Assembly (NCBI GenBank): GCA_964505725.1
Contig: CAZDJK010000053.1
Span: 1-29,334 of the forward strand
Source: CAVRJC01 sp964505725
Lineage (GTDB): Bacteria > Actinomycetota > Acidimicrobiia > IMCC26256 > DASPTH01
Direction: 5' to 3'
DNA length: 29,334 nucleotides
The translations under genes and the position numbers were made by a program. A model generated the notes under the pieces. That model saw only the letters and a list, made by a program, of their open reading frames with translations, searched no databases and had not been told where the DNA came from. This document shows, one piece after another, positions 7,400 to 15,338 of the stretch; the first letter of the stretch is position 1; every line of letters starts with the position of its first letter.

Positions 7400-8494
7400 T
7401 CAGCGCAGGAATTCGGGGACGTCGAAGCCGCCCTCGTCGTCGTCGGCGCTCTCCCCCTGCGAGAAGTCGATGCCGTCGTCGTCGATGCCGAGGTCGTCGT
7501 CGAGCCCGAGCGAGGTGAGCCCGCGGGCCGGACGCCGCTCGCCGGTGTACCGGTCGAATCCGGCCGCGATCACGGTGATGCGCACCTCGTCGCCGAGCGA
7601 GTCGTCGATCACCGCGCCGAAGATGATGTTGGCGTCGGGGTGCGCGGCCTTGGCCACGATCTCCGCCGCCTCGTTCACCTCGAAGAGCCCCAGGTCGGAG
7701 GGGCCCGAGACGTTGAGCAGCATCCCGCGCGCGCCTTCGACGCTCGCCTCGAGCATCGGGCTCGAGATCGCCGCGCGCGCCGCGTTGACCGCGCGTCCAT
7801 CGCCCGACGCGTAGCCGATGCCCATCAGGGCGCTGCCCGCGTTGCTCATGATCATGCGCACGTCGGCGAAGTCGGTGTTGATCAGACCGGGGGTGGTGAT
7901 GAGGTCGGTGATGCCTTGCACGCCCTGCAGCAGCACCTCGTCGCAGGTCTTGAACGCGTTGAGCATGGACGTGCGCTCGTCCGACACCGTGAGCAGCCGG
8001 TCGTTGGGGATGACGATCGCGGTGTCGACCTTCTCCCGGAGCTTCTGGATCCCGTTCTCGGCCTGGACGCCACGCCGTCGCCCTTCGAAGCTGAACGGCC
8101 GGGTCACGATCCCGATCGTGAGCGCGCCGACCGCCTTCGCGACCTCGGCGACGATCGGGCCGCCGCCGGTGCCGGTGCCGCCGCCCTCGCCGCAGGTGAT
8201 GAACACCATGTCGGAGCCCTTGAGCACCTCCTCGATCTCGTCGCGGTGGTCCTCGGCGGCCTGACGTCCGATCTCGGGGTCCGAGCCCGCGCCGAGCCCG
8301 CGCGTGATCTCACGGCCGATGTCGAGCTTCACGTCGGCGTCGCTCATGAGCAGCGACTGCGCGTCGGTGTTCACCGCGATGAACTCGACGCCCTTCAGCC
8401 CCGCGTCGATCATGCGGTTCACCGCGTTGCACCCGCCACCGCCGACGCCGATGACCTTGATCACGGCGAGGTAATTCTGAGGCTCGCCCAACAT
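7400..8494 (-). CDS. ftsZ: FtsZ, tubulin-like division GTPase
   Basis: This encodes 364 residues from ATG 8494 (MLGEPQNYLAVIKVIGVGGG). The tubulin signature GGGTGTGGGP is at 104-113. IVIPNDRLL lies near 161-169, and the T7 synergy loop NTDFAD at 206-211. A short acidic linker leads to the C-terminal peptide DVPEFLR at 358-364, which binds SepF and other partners. The frame is open upstream of the chosen ATG, but that part has no FtsZ similarity. AAGGA lies about 9 bases before the start. A 205-bp gap and a good promoter separate it from ftsQ, so ftsZ can be expressed independently of the upstream wall genes. The following genes pgeF, yggS, sepF and yggT probably ride on its transcript. Confidence 0.98.
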   Translation of the reverse strand: MLGEPQNYLAVIKVIGVGGGGCNAVNRMIDAGLKGVEFIAVNTDAQSLLMSDADVKLDIGREITRGLGAGSDPEIGRQAAEDHRDEIEEVLKGSDMVFITCGEGGGTGTGGGPIVAEVAKAVGALTIGIVTRPFSFEGRRRGVQAENGIQKLREKVDTAIVIPNDRLLTVSDERTSMLNAFKTCDEVLLQGVQGITDLITTPGLINTDFADVRMIMSNAGSALMGIGYASGDGRAVNAARAAISSPMLEASVEGARGMLLNVSGPSDLGLFEVNEAAEIVAKAAHPDANIIFGAVIDDSLGDEVRITVIAAGFDRYTGERRPARGLTSLGLDDDLGIDDDGIDFSQGESADDDEGGFDVPEFLR

Positions 8495-8512
8495 GTGCGT
8501 CGTCCTTCTGTC

Positions 8513-8527
8513 CGTCCGGTCCGGACG
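8513..8527. promoter_or_regulatory. 15-bp palindrome in the ftsZ leader, just before the ribosome site
   Basis: CGTCCGG (8513-8519) and CCGGACG (8521-8527) are perfect arms around a single central base. On the minus strand the element ends about 5 bases before the AAGGA of ftsZ. A one-base loop makes an RNA hairpin of full length impossible, so an operator for a dimeric protein is more likely than an RNA stem. Its function is not known. Confidence 0.4.
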
Positions 8528-8628
8528 CTCGTTCCGCGCTGCCGCGCCATTGTCCCCAATCGGATCGGCGACGGCGTGGATACCGGCCCGATCACACGCC
8601 TCACGCCACACCCGAACACGGCCTCACC

Positions 8629-8660
8629 CTCAACACGAGGTTGAGAGTTATGTCAACCTC
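8629..8660 (-). promoter_or_regulatory. Competing inverted repeats at the 5' end of the ftsZ transcript
   Basis: In the predicted RNA, GAGGUUG (8660-8654) can pair with CAACCUC (8643-8637). Alternatively, CUCAAC (8645-8640) can pair with GUUGAG (8634-8629). The two stems share bases and exclude each other. The segment also contains TTGACA at 8656-8651, a perfect -35 hexamer, but I find no fitting -10 for it. It could be a binding site with three alternating half-sites or a small RNA switch. Confidence 0.4.
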
Positions 8661-8696
8661 TACTTTCACTGTAGCCCCACGAGCCACATCGGTCAA
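8661..8696 (-). promoter_or_regulatory. Promoter of ftsZ
   Basis: TTGACC at 8696-8691 and TACAGT at 8673-8668 are separated by exactly 17 bases and match the housekeeping actinobacterial pattern TTGACN and TANNNT. The start point would fall near 8661, giving a leader of about 165 nt before the ftsZ ATG. The -35 lies 4 bases after the ftsQ stop codon, and a second TTGAC copy overlaps that stop region. Independent ftsZ promoters in the ftsQ-ftsZ gap are usual in actinobacteria. Confidence 0.65.
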
Positions 8697-8699
8697 CCG

Positions 8700-9476
8700 T
8701 CAACCGGCGACGGGGTTCGTCGGCACCGAGACGTCGACGTACTGCGGCGCGTTCGGGCCGAGCGCCACCAGGACCGCACCGGCGGCGACGATCTTGGCGT
8801 GGATCCGTGTCGGCGGGCCCATGCGCACCTGGGTGCCCGACCGCAGCGTGACCGTCGCGTCGCCGTCGTGGAGCTCGATCCGCGTGACCCCGGCCGCGTA
8901 GATCCCGTAGCCCGTCGCGATGCGCGCACCGGCCGACGGCGCGATCGTCCGCCCGGGGTCGGCGCCGTGGACGCCCACGAGCTCCGGCAGGTTCGCCGGC
9001 GGCGTCGGGGTGTCCTCGAGGACGCGTCCCGAGCCGTCCACCACGAGCGAGTGGTCCCCGGCGCCGACCCACGCGGCGGGGATGCGCTCGGTGACGTCGA
9101 CGACCAGCGTCCGTGGGAAGTCGCGGGTCACCTTGGCCGTGCGGACCCAGGGCGACGCCTCGATGCGCGCGGTCACCACGCCCGGATCCATCCACACCAT
9201 GCTGTCGCCGTCGTGCACTCCCCCGGCCTGCTGCACGTCGGCGGCCGAGAGGTGCTGGGCGCCCCGCACGACCACCTTGTCCACGCCGAGCAGGGGCGAG
9301 ACGGTGACCGCCCACGCGATCCCGAGCGTCCCGAGGACACTCGCCACTGCTACGAGCACGCGGAGGCGCCGCCGGCCCTCTGCTCGTCGGGCCGCGATCC
9401 ACCGGGCACGGACGCGGGGATCGACCGGCGGCCTCGGCGCGTCGGGCCGCGAGCGGACCGGCGCGCGGGCGCTCAT
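8700..9476 (-). CDS. ftsQ: FtsQ/DivIB division protein with POTRA domain
   Basis: This encodes 258 residues from ATG 9476, which overlaps the murB stop as ATGA. A basic, Pro-rich cytoplasmic segment (1-38) is followed by one transmembrane helix (about 39-58). The POTRA domain begins at VDKVVVRGAQHLSAADVQQA and ends near the DFPRTLVVDVTERIPAA block (about 130), and a beta domain follows to the C-terminus. These make up the standard FtsQ layout of the FtsQLB-type scaffold that licenses septal synthesis by FtsW and FtsI. The frame is open upstream of the chosen start because the ORF runs into murB on the other register. Sequence identity in this family is low, so the call rests on architecture and position between murB and ftsZ. 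Confidence 0.95.
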   Translation of the reverse strand: MSARAPVRSRPDAPRPPVDPRVRARWIAARRAEGRRRLRVLVAVASVLGTLGIAWAVTVSPLLGVDKVVVRGAQHLSAADVQQAGGVHDGDSMVWMDPGVVTARIEASPWVRTAKVTRDFPRTLVVDVTERIPAAWVGAGDHSLVVDGSGRVLEDTPTPPANLPELVGVHGADPGRTIAPSAGARIATGYGIYAAGVTRIELHDGDATVTLRSGTQVRMGPPTRIHAKIVAAGAVLVALGPNAPQYVDVSVPTNPVAG

Positions 9477-10411
9477 CGGGCGACCTCGAAACCGACCATC
9501 TGGAGCTCGGGCACCAACTCGATGCCCGTCGCGTCGCGCACCCGCGTCTGCACCTCGATGACGAGGCGGTGCACGTCGTCCGCGGTGGCACCGGCCTCGG
9601 CCTGGAAGAAGTTGGCGTGCTTGGCCGACACGACGGCGCGACCGACCCGGAGCCCCTTCAGCCCCAGCGCGTCGATGATCCGGCCGGCCGAGTCGCCTTC
9701 CGGGTTGCGGAACACCGACCCCGCGTTCGAGCCGCCGGGCTGGTGCTCGCGCCGCCAGCGGACGATGTCCCCGATCGCGGCCTCGCAGTCGCTCGCGGGC
9801 GCGGCGGTGACCGCGAGCTCCGCGGCGACCACTAGCTCGGTCGGGCCGATCCCGGAGGTGCGGTAGCCGAGGCCGAGCGCATCCCGGTCGCGCACCGACA
9901 CCTCGGTACCGCCGGCGAGGTCGAACACCTCCGCGGTCACGAGGGCAGCGCGGGTGTCGCGACCGTGGCCGCCGGCGTTCATGCACACCGCGCCGCCGAC
10001 GCTGCCCGGGATCCCGACGAAGAATTCGAGCCCGCTCCGGCCCGCCGCGGCGCTCGTGCGTGCCACGACCGGGAGCGCGGCGCCCGCCCCGGCGCGGACC
10101 GTCTCCCGAGGGCCGCGGACGTCGACGCTCGCCAGTCCGCCCTCGAGGACGATGGCGACCCCTGCGAACCCGGCGTCGGCCACGAGCAGGTTCGACCCGC
10201 GCCCGACCACGAGCACCGGCGGACGGTGCTCGCCGAGCACCTCGGCGAGCGGCGGGAGGGCGCGGCGGGAGCCGACCCGTACCAGCACCGCCGCGGGGCC
10301 GCCCAAGCGGTAGGTGGTGAGCCGCGCCACCGGGACGGCGCGCTCCACCCGCGCCAGACCCGAGAGTTGCTGCTCGAGCACGTCGGCGACGGAGGCGAGC
10401 GCGGTGGTCAC
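9473..10411 (-). CDS. murB: UDP-N-acetylenolpyruvoylglucosamine reductase MurB
   Basis: This cytoplasmic FAD enzyme reduces UDP-GlcNAc-enolpyruvate to UDP-MurNAc. The FAD-binding landmarks are TTYRLGGPA, VVGRGSNLLVAD and GLEFFVGIPGSVGGAVCMNA. The catalytic Ser is in GGSNAGSVFRNP (S232 from this start), and the C-terminal Glu region is ATGIELVPELQMVG. I chose GTG 10411 because it forms a GTGA overlap with the murC stop, giving 312 residues. An in-frame GTG at 10426 would add 5 residues and overlap murC by 19 bases. Neither start has a clear Shine-Dalgarno, which fits coupled translation. The gene is followed directly by ftsQ (ATGA). Confidence 0.96.
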   Translation of the reverse strand: MTTALASVADVLEQQLSGLARVERAVPVARLTTYRLGGPAAVLVRVGSRRALPPLAEVLGEHRPPVLVVGRGSNLLVADAGFAGVAIVLEGGLASVDVRGPRETVRAGAGAALPVVARTSAAAGRSGLEFFVGIPGSVGGAVCMNAGGHGRDTRAALVTAEVFDLAGGTEVSVRDRDALGLGYRTSGIGPTELVVAAELAVTAAPASDCEAAIGDIVRWRREHQPGGSNAGSVFRNPEGDSAGRIIDALGLKGLRVGRAVVSAKHANFFQAEAGATADDVHRLVIEVQTRVRDATGIELVPELQMVGFEVAR

Positions 10412-11787
10412 GCCGGTACGAGCCACTCGTCAGGGAGCGTCGTCAGGTCGCCCGCGCCGAGGGTCAGCACCACGTCGCCGGGACGCACGAGGCCGGGTAC
10501 GTACCGGGCGAGGTCGGCCCGGTGGGGCAGGTAGACGACCTCCTGCGCCGGATGCGCGTCGAGGACCGCGTCGAGCACGAGGTGGCCCGACACGCCGGGG
10601 ATCGGCGTCTCGTCGAAGCCGTACACGTCGGTGAGCACGAGCGTGTCCGCGCCCACGAACGCGTCGGCGAAGTCGCGCCAGAGGCGCGCCGTGCGGGAGT
10701 ACCGGTGGGGCTGGAACACCACGACGACGTGGTCGAAGCCGCCCTCGCGCGCGGCGGCGACCATGCTGCGGACCTCGCCGGGAAGGTGCGCGTAGTCGTC
10801 GACGTAGGTCACGCCCCGAAGCTCGCCGCGGACCTGGTAGCGGCGCGCCACGCCCGCGAACGCCTGGAGCGCCTGCTGCGCGGCGGCGAAGGGCGCGCCC
10901 AGCTCGGCGGCCATCGCGACCGCCGCCAGGGCGTTCATCGCGTTGTGCCGACCCGGGACCGGCAGCTCCACCGCACCGAGCGCACGGCCGTCGTGCTCGA
11001 CCACGAACCGCGAGCCGTTGCGGCGACCCTCGTAGCCGCGCATCCGGTAGCGCGCCGATTCGCCGGCGCCGAAGGTGACGACCGCCGGGTGCGCACGCGC
11101 CAGTTCGGCCGCAACCGGGTCGTCGACCGACACGACCCGGGGTCCGGGCACCGACGCGACGAAGTCGCGGAACGCCGCGACGAGCGGCTCGAACCCGCCG
11201 TAGAAGTCGAGGTGGTCGGGCTCGACATTGGTGACGATCGCCGCCTCGGCCGGCAGGCGCAGGAAGGTGCCGTCGCTCTCGTCGGCTTCGACGACGAGCC
11301 ACTCGCCGTCGTCCCACGCCGCGTTGGCGCCCACCTCGTTGAGCTCGGCGCCGATGAGGAAGCTCGGATCCCAGCCCGCCGCGCGCAGGATCAACGCCAG
11401 CATCGACGACGTCGTGGTCTTCCCGTGACTGCCGGCCACCGCGATCGCTCGCCTGGTCGCGAGCACCGCGCGCTGCGCATCCGCGCGGCTCCACCGCGGG
11501 ACATCGAGCTCCTGCGCGCGCTGCACCTCCGGGTTGTCGGGCGCGATCGCGGTCGACGCCACCACCACGTCGGTGTCCCGCGGCACGTTGGCGGCCGCGT
11601 GGCCCACGAACACGGTCACGCCCATGCCGCGCAGGCGCGCGAGCACGCTCGAGTCGCGCAGGTCGGAGCCGCTGACGCGGTGTCCCATCCCGACGAGCAC
11701 GGTGGCGAGCGCGCTCATCGCACCGCCGCCGAGGCCCACGATGTGGACAGTGCGCGGGATCGCGAGGTCGAGGTCAGCCTCGGGCAC
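10408..11787 (-). CDS. murC: UDP-N-acetylmuramate--L-alanine ligase MurC
   Basis: MurC adds L-Ala to UDP-MurNAc using ATP. It has 459 residues. The N-terminal Rossmann motif GLGGGAMS is at 18-25, and the ATP-binding GSHGKTT at 119-125. The metal and substrate blocks EADESDGTFLRL and TNVEPDHLDFYG follow, and the C-terminal domain has YVDDYAHLPGEV and QPHRYSRTARL. The GTG at 11787 is supported by GGAGGAGG a few bases upstream and overlaps the end of murG by 14 bases. The usual DDYGHHP of the C-terminal domain reads DDYAHLP here; this is a modest variant seen outside the active phosphate loop, and I do not take it as a loss of function. Confidence 0.97.
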   Translation of the reverse strand: MPEADLDLAIPRTVHIVGLGGGAMSALATVLVGMGHRVSGSDLRDSSVLARLRGMGVTVFVGHAAANVPRDTDVVVASTAIAPDNPEVQRAQELDVPRWSRADAQRAVLATRRAIAVAGSHGKTTTSSMLALILRAAGWDPSFLIGAELNEVGANAAWDDGEWLVVEADESDGTFLRLPAEAAIVTNVEPDHLDFYGGFEPLVAAFRDFVASVPGPRVVSVDDPVAAELARAHPAVVTFGAGESARYRMRGYEGRRNGSRFVVEHDGRALGAVELPVPGRHNAMNALAAVAMAAELGAPFAAAQQALQAFAGVARRYQVRGELRGVTYVDDYAHLPGEVRSMVAAAREGGFDHVVVVFQPHRYSRTARLWRDFADAFVGADTLVLTDVYGFDETPIPGVSGHLVLDAVLDAHPAQEVVYLPHRADLARYVPGLVRPGDVVLTLGAGDLTTLPDEWLVPA

Positions 11788-12880
11788 GCGCCGCCTCCTC
11801 CACGAGGTCGGCGACGCGCGCCGCCGCGTCCGGACGCGCCAACGAACGTACCGCGGTGCTCATCGACGCGAGCCTGTCTGGCGCGCCGAGGACCCGGTCG
11901 AGCGCAGCCGCCAGCCGTTCGCCGTCGAGCTCGCCATCGGGCACCAGGACCGCTCCTCCCGCTTCGGCGAACGCCTCGGCGTTGCGGGTCTGGTGGTCGC
12001 CCGGCGCCCCGGGCAGGGGAACCAGGAGCGCCGGCATGCCGACCGCCGCCAGCTCGGCCGTCATCCCGCCCGATCGGCACACCATGACGCTCGCGTGCGC
12101 GTACAGCTCCTCCATCTGCTCCTGATAGGGGACCATCCGGTAGTCGAGGACGTCTCCGGCGCGCCGCGCGGCGTCCCTTTCCTGCACACACCTTTCGTAG
12201 TCGCGTGCTCCGGTGACGTGGTGGATCACGACGTCGTCGCGCGCCCGCCAGTCCCGAGCGAGAGAGAGCACGGCGTCGTTGATGCGACGGGCGCCGAGGC
12301 TCCCGCCCACCACCGCGACGAGCGGCGGTGTGGAGGGCGCACGCCGCACTGCGGCCAGCGCCGGGCGGATGGGGTTCCCCGTGACCACCGCGCCGCGCAA
12401 CGGCGTGCCCGGCAACGACACCGCGGCGCGAGCACCGAGGCCGACCGCGACCCGGTTGGCGAGGCCGGGGTGCGCGTCGGACTCGTGGACGACGACGGGG
12501 ATGCCGAACGCGCGAGCGGCAACGACCGCGGGGAGCGACGCGTAGCCGCCGACGCCGACGACCACCGCCGGCCGTACCCTCCCGACCAGGGCCGCCGCCC
12601 GCGCGAAGGCGACCGCGTTCCCACCTGCGGCCTCGAGGTTGGCGGCGGTGGCGCGGAGCGAGAGCGAACGCTGGAGCCCCCGCCCCGGGAGCAGGTCGAT
12701 GTGGTAGCCCGCGGCCGGCACCGCGGTCGACTCGGGCCCCCGGCGGGCACCGACGAAGCCGATGGCGCCGCGCGGGTGGCCGCGCGCCACGAGCTCGTCG
12801 GCCACCGCGAGCGCGGGGTACACGTGCCCGCCGGTTCCGCCGCCGCTCATGAGGGCATAGGTCCGCGCCGCGGCGGTCAT
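11774..12880 (-). CDS. murG: MurG, lipid I to lipid II N-acetylglucosaminyltransferase
   Basis: This membrane-associated GT-B enzyme transfers GlcNAc from UDP-GlcNAc to lipid I on the cytoplasmic face. It has 368 residues. The N-terminal glycine loop GGGTGGH is at 13-19, a second G-rich loop is VVGVGGYAS, and HESDAHPGLANR follows. The UDP-GlcNAc site is built by GGSLGARRIN, VMVCRSGGMTAELAAVGMPA and the PLPGAPGDHQTRNAEAF block. The start ATG 12880 overlaps the ftsW stop as ATGA. The gene sits between ftsW and murC as in most actinobacterial dcw clusters. Confidence 0.97.
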   Translation of the reverse strand: MTAAARTYALMSGGGTGGHVYPALAVADELVARGHPRGAIGFVGARRGPESTAVPAAGYHIDLLPGRGLQRSLSLRATAANLEAAGGNAVAFARAAALVGRVRPAVVVGVGGYASLPAVVAARAFGIPVVVHESDAHPGLANRVAVGLGARAAVSLPGTPLRGAVVTGNPIRPALAAVRRAPSTPPLVAVVGGSLGARRINDAVLSLARDWRARDDVVIHHVTGARDYERCVQERDAARRAGDVLDYRMVPYQEQMEELYAHASVMVCRSGGMTAELAAVGMPALLVPLPGAPGDHQTRNAEAFAEAGGAVLVPDGELDGERLAAALDRVLGAPDRLASMSTAVRSLARPDAAARVADLVEEAARARG

Positions 12881-14049
12881 CCCGACGCGCGTCGCCCCTG
12901 GCGTGCGACGTTGGTGAGCACCCCGGCCCCGAGCATGGTGGTGATCAGCGCGGATCCGCCGAACGACACGAAGGGGAGCGGGATGCCGGTGACCGGCAGC
13001 AGGCCGACGACCGCACCCACGTTGATGACCGCCTGGCCCACGATCCACATCGTGATGCCGACCGCGAGGAGCGCACCGAACCGCTCGGGCGCCCGCGACG
13101 CGGCTCGGATGCCGAGCACGCCGAGGGCGACGAACAACGAGAGGACGAGCGCGCAGCCGAGCAGGCCGAGCTCCTCGCCGATCACCGCGAAGATGAAGTC
13201 GGTGTGCGCGTTCGGCAGGAAGTTCCACTTCGCGCGACCCGCCCCCAGGCCCACCCCGGTGAACCCCCCGCTTCCGAGCGCGATGAGCGACTGGCTCACC
13301 TGGTACCCGGCGTTCCCCGCATGGTCGAAGGGATGCAGGAACGTGAGCAGGCGGGTCCGCCGGTACGGCTCGGCGAGCGCGAGGAGGAGCAACGCGCCGA
13401 GCCCGGCGAGCCCGAGCGCGACGAGGTGCCGCCACCGCACACCGCCCGCGACGAGCACCGCGGCCACCACGAGCACGAGCACGATGGTCGAGCCCAGGTC
13501 GGGCTCGCGCATCACGAGGAACGCGAACGCGCCCGCGACCAACAATGCGGGCGCGACCACGCGTCGCCAGTCGTCGACCTCGTGCGCCCGCCGGCTCACG
13601 AGATCGGCGGTGTAGAGCAGCAGCGCGAGCTTGGCGAGCTCGGTGGGCTGGAACCGGACCAGACCGGTCCCGATCCAACGGCGCGAGCCGGCGACGTAGA
13701 CGCCGACACCCGGGAGGAGGACGGCCGCCAGCAGCACGCCGCTCACGACCACGAGCGGGACGACGAAGCGGCGCCAGCACCGGTAGTCGATCCGCACGCC
13801 CACGACGAAGGCCACGATCCCGAGGAGCGTCCAGAGGAGCTGGCGCAGGAAGAAGTACCAGGGCGACCCGTAGTCCGTGAGTGACGCCACCGACGAGGCC
13901 GAGAGGACCATGACCACGCCGACGACGTTGAGCAGCGCCACGATCGCGAGCAGCAGCATGGCGGTGGAGGAGCGTGCCGGGGCGCGGCGCGTCGCGCGGA
14001 CGTCAGTACGGGAGCGTGCCGCCGGCGGGCGCGCGTTGACCGCGGTCAC
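12877..14049 (-). CDS. ftsW: FtsW, SEDS-family septal glycosyltransferase
   Basis: This encodes 390 residues from GTG 14049, which forms a GTGA overlap with the murD stop. After a basic cytoplasmic N-terminus (about 1-28) there are about ten hydrophobic segments. SEDS landmarks are GSRRWIGTGLVRFQPTELAK, EPDLGSTIVL, YQVSQSLIALGSGGFTGVGL, HTDFIFAVIGEELG and the C-terminal GIPLPFVSFGGSALI. FtsW polymerises lipid II at the septum with its partner transpeptidase FtsI, encoded upstream in the same cluster. RodA is the alternative SEDS protein, but the position between murD and murG makes FtsW the clear choice. Confidence 0.97.
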   Translation of the reverse strand: MTAVNARPPAARSRTDVRATRRAPARSSTAMLLLAIVALLNVVGVVMVLSASSVASLTDYGSPWYFFLRQLLWTLLGIVAFVVGVRIDYRCWRRFVVPLVVVSGVLLAAVLLPGVGVYVAGSRRWIGTGLVRFQPTELAKLALLLYTADLVSRRAHEVDDWRRVVAPALLVAGAFAFLVMREPDLGSTIVLVLVVAAVLVAGGVRWRHLVALGLAGLGALLLLALAEPYRRTRLLTFLHPFDHAGNAGYQVSQSLIALGSGGFTGVGLGAGRAKWNFLPNAHTDFIFAVIGEELGLLGCALVLSLFVALGVLGIRAASRAPERFGALLAVGITMWIVGQAVINVGAVVGLLPVTGIPLPFVSFGGSALITTMLGAGVLTNVARQGRRASG

Positions 14050-15338
14050 GCCCGGACCCCTGCGAGCAACGAGACCTCGCGCGCGAAGTCGTCTCCGCGC
14101 GCCGCGTAGCTCTCGTACCAGTCGAACGACGCGCAGGCCGGTGACAGCAGGACGACGTCCGCATCCTGCGCCCGGTCGGCCGCGGCGCGTACCGCTTCCT
14201 GCATCGACGCGGCCCGGGCGACCGGTACCGTCCCCTCGAAGACCGCGGCGACCTCGTCGGCGGCTTCGCCGATCGCGACCACGGCACGGACGTGATCGAC
14301 GTGCGCGCGGAGGCTGCCGAGGTCGAGGGCCTTGTTGCGGCCGCCGGCGATGAGCACCACGCTCGGGAACGCCTGGAGCGCGCTCGCGGTTGCGTGCGGG
14401 TTGGTGGCCTTGGAGTCGTCGTAGAACCGGATCGCCCCGAGCGCGCCGACGAGCTGCAGCCGGTGCGGCAGGCCCCGGAACGCGGCGACTGCCGCGTCGG
14501 CTGCCGCAGGGTCGGCGCCGGCGGCGATCGCGGCCGCGACCGCAGCGGCGCGGTTGACGACGTCGTGCGGCGACGTTGCCGACCCGGGCGGCCCGGCGAC
14601 GGCCGCGGAGACCGCGACCACCCGGCCGGGCGCGGTTGCGGCGAGCCGGCGAGCCACGGGGTCGTCGGCGTTGACGACGAGCACACCGCTCGCGTCCTGG
14701 TGCTCGAACACTCTGGCCTTCGCGGCCACGTACGCGTCGACCGACCCGTGCCAGTCGAGGTGGTCCTCGGCCACGTTCAGGAGCACGGCCACATCCGGGG
14801 CGAACGCGGGCGTGGTCAGGTCGAGCTGGAACGACGAGACCTCGGCGACGACCACGGCGACGTCGTCGTGCACCGCGTCGACGAGCGGCCGACCGATGTT
14901 CCCTGCGACCGTGCACGGTACGCCGCTGCGCCCGAGGATCTCGCCCACCAGCGTCGTCACCGTCGTCTTGCCGTTGGTCCCCGTGACCGCGACGAGCTTC
15001 GGACGTGGCGAGCGCGCGTGGAGCACCTCGGCCGCGAGGTCGACCTCGGACCGCACGGGAGTGCCGAGGCGCCGGGCCGTGACGATCGCCGGATGGTCCG
15101 GGTGCACACCGGGGCTCGGCACGACGAGGTCCGCCCACGCCACTGCCCGCTCGACCTCGACCGCGTCGGGCGACTCCAGCACGCACGCACCGCGCTCTCG
15201 CGCGTCGAGCGCACGCGTCGTGAACGCGTCGCCGCGAGGGTCGTCCTCGACGACCGTCACCTCGTCGTCCCGCTCGCGCGCGGCCGCCACCACCGCGGAG
15301 CCGGTGACCCCGAGGCCCACGACGACGAGCGCGCTCAT
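14046..15338 (-). CDS. murD: UDP-N-acetylmuramoylalanine--D-glutamate ligase MurD
   Basis: MurD adds D-Glu to UDP-MurNAc-L-Ala. It has 430 residues. The N-terminal UDP-binding domain starts MSALVVVGLGVTGSAV, the phosphate loop TGTNGKT is at 119-125, and EVSSFQLDL and NVAEDHLDWHGS are family blocks. The C-terminal domain has FYDDSKATNPHAT, AGGRNKALDLG and LLSPACASFDWYESYAARGDDF, the last two typical of MurD rather than MurC, E or F. ATG 15338 overlaps the mraY stop as ATGA, and the end overlaps ftsW as GTGA. Confidence 0.97.
   Translation of the reverse strand: MSALVVVGLGVTGSAVVAAARERDDEVTVVEDDPRGDAFTTRALDARERGACVLESPDAVEVERAVAWADLVVPSPGVHPDHPAIVTARRLGTPVRSEVDLAAEVLHARSPRPKLVAVTGTNGKTTVTTLVGEILGRSGVPCTVAGNIGRPLVDAVHDDVAVVVAEVSSFQLDLTTPAFAPDVAVLLNVAEDHLDWHGSVDAYVAAKARVFEHQDASGVLVVNADDPVARRLAATAPGRVVAVSAAVAGPPGSATSPHDVVNRAAAVAAAIAAGADPAAADAAVAAFRGLPHRLQLVGALGAIRFYDDSKATNPHATASALQAFPSVVLIAGGRNKALDLGSLRAHVDHVRAVVAIGEAADEVAAVFEGTVPVARAASMQEAVRAAADRAQDADVVLLSPACASFDWYESYAARGDDFAREVSLLAGVRA

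Noticed and set aside
6683..8644. A 653-residue plus-strand open frame opposite pgeF and ftsZ
   Set aside because: It is antisense to two certain genes and has the Arg/His/Asp-rich composition typical of antisense frames in GC-rich DNA.
8628..8656. Second ftsZ promoter from the perfect TTGACA at 8656-8651
   Set aside because: At 17-18 bases spacing the -10 position reads TTGAGG or TGAGGG, which lacks the TANNNT form. The upstream TTGACC-17-TACAGT is much better.
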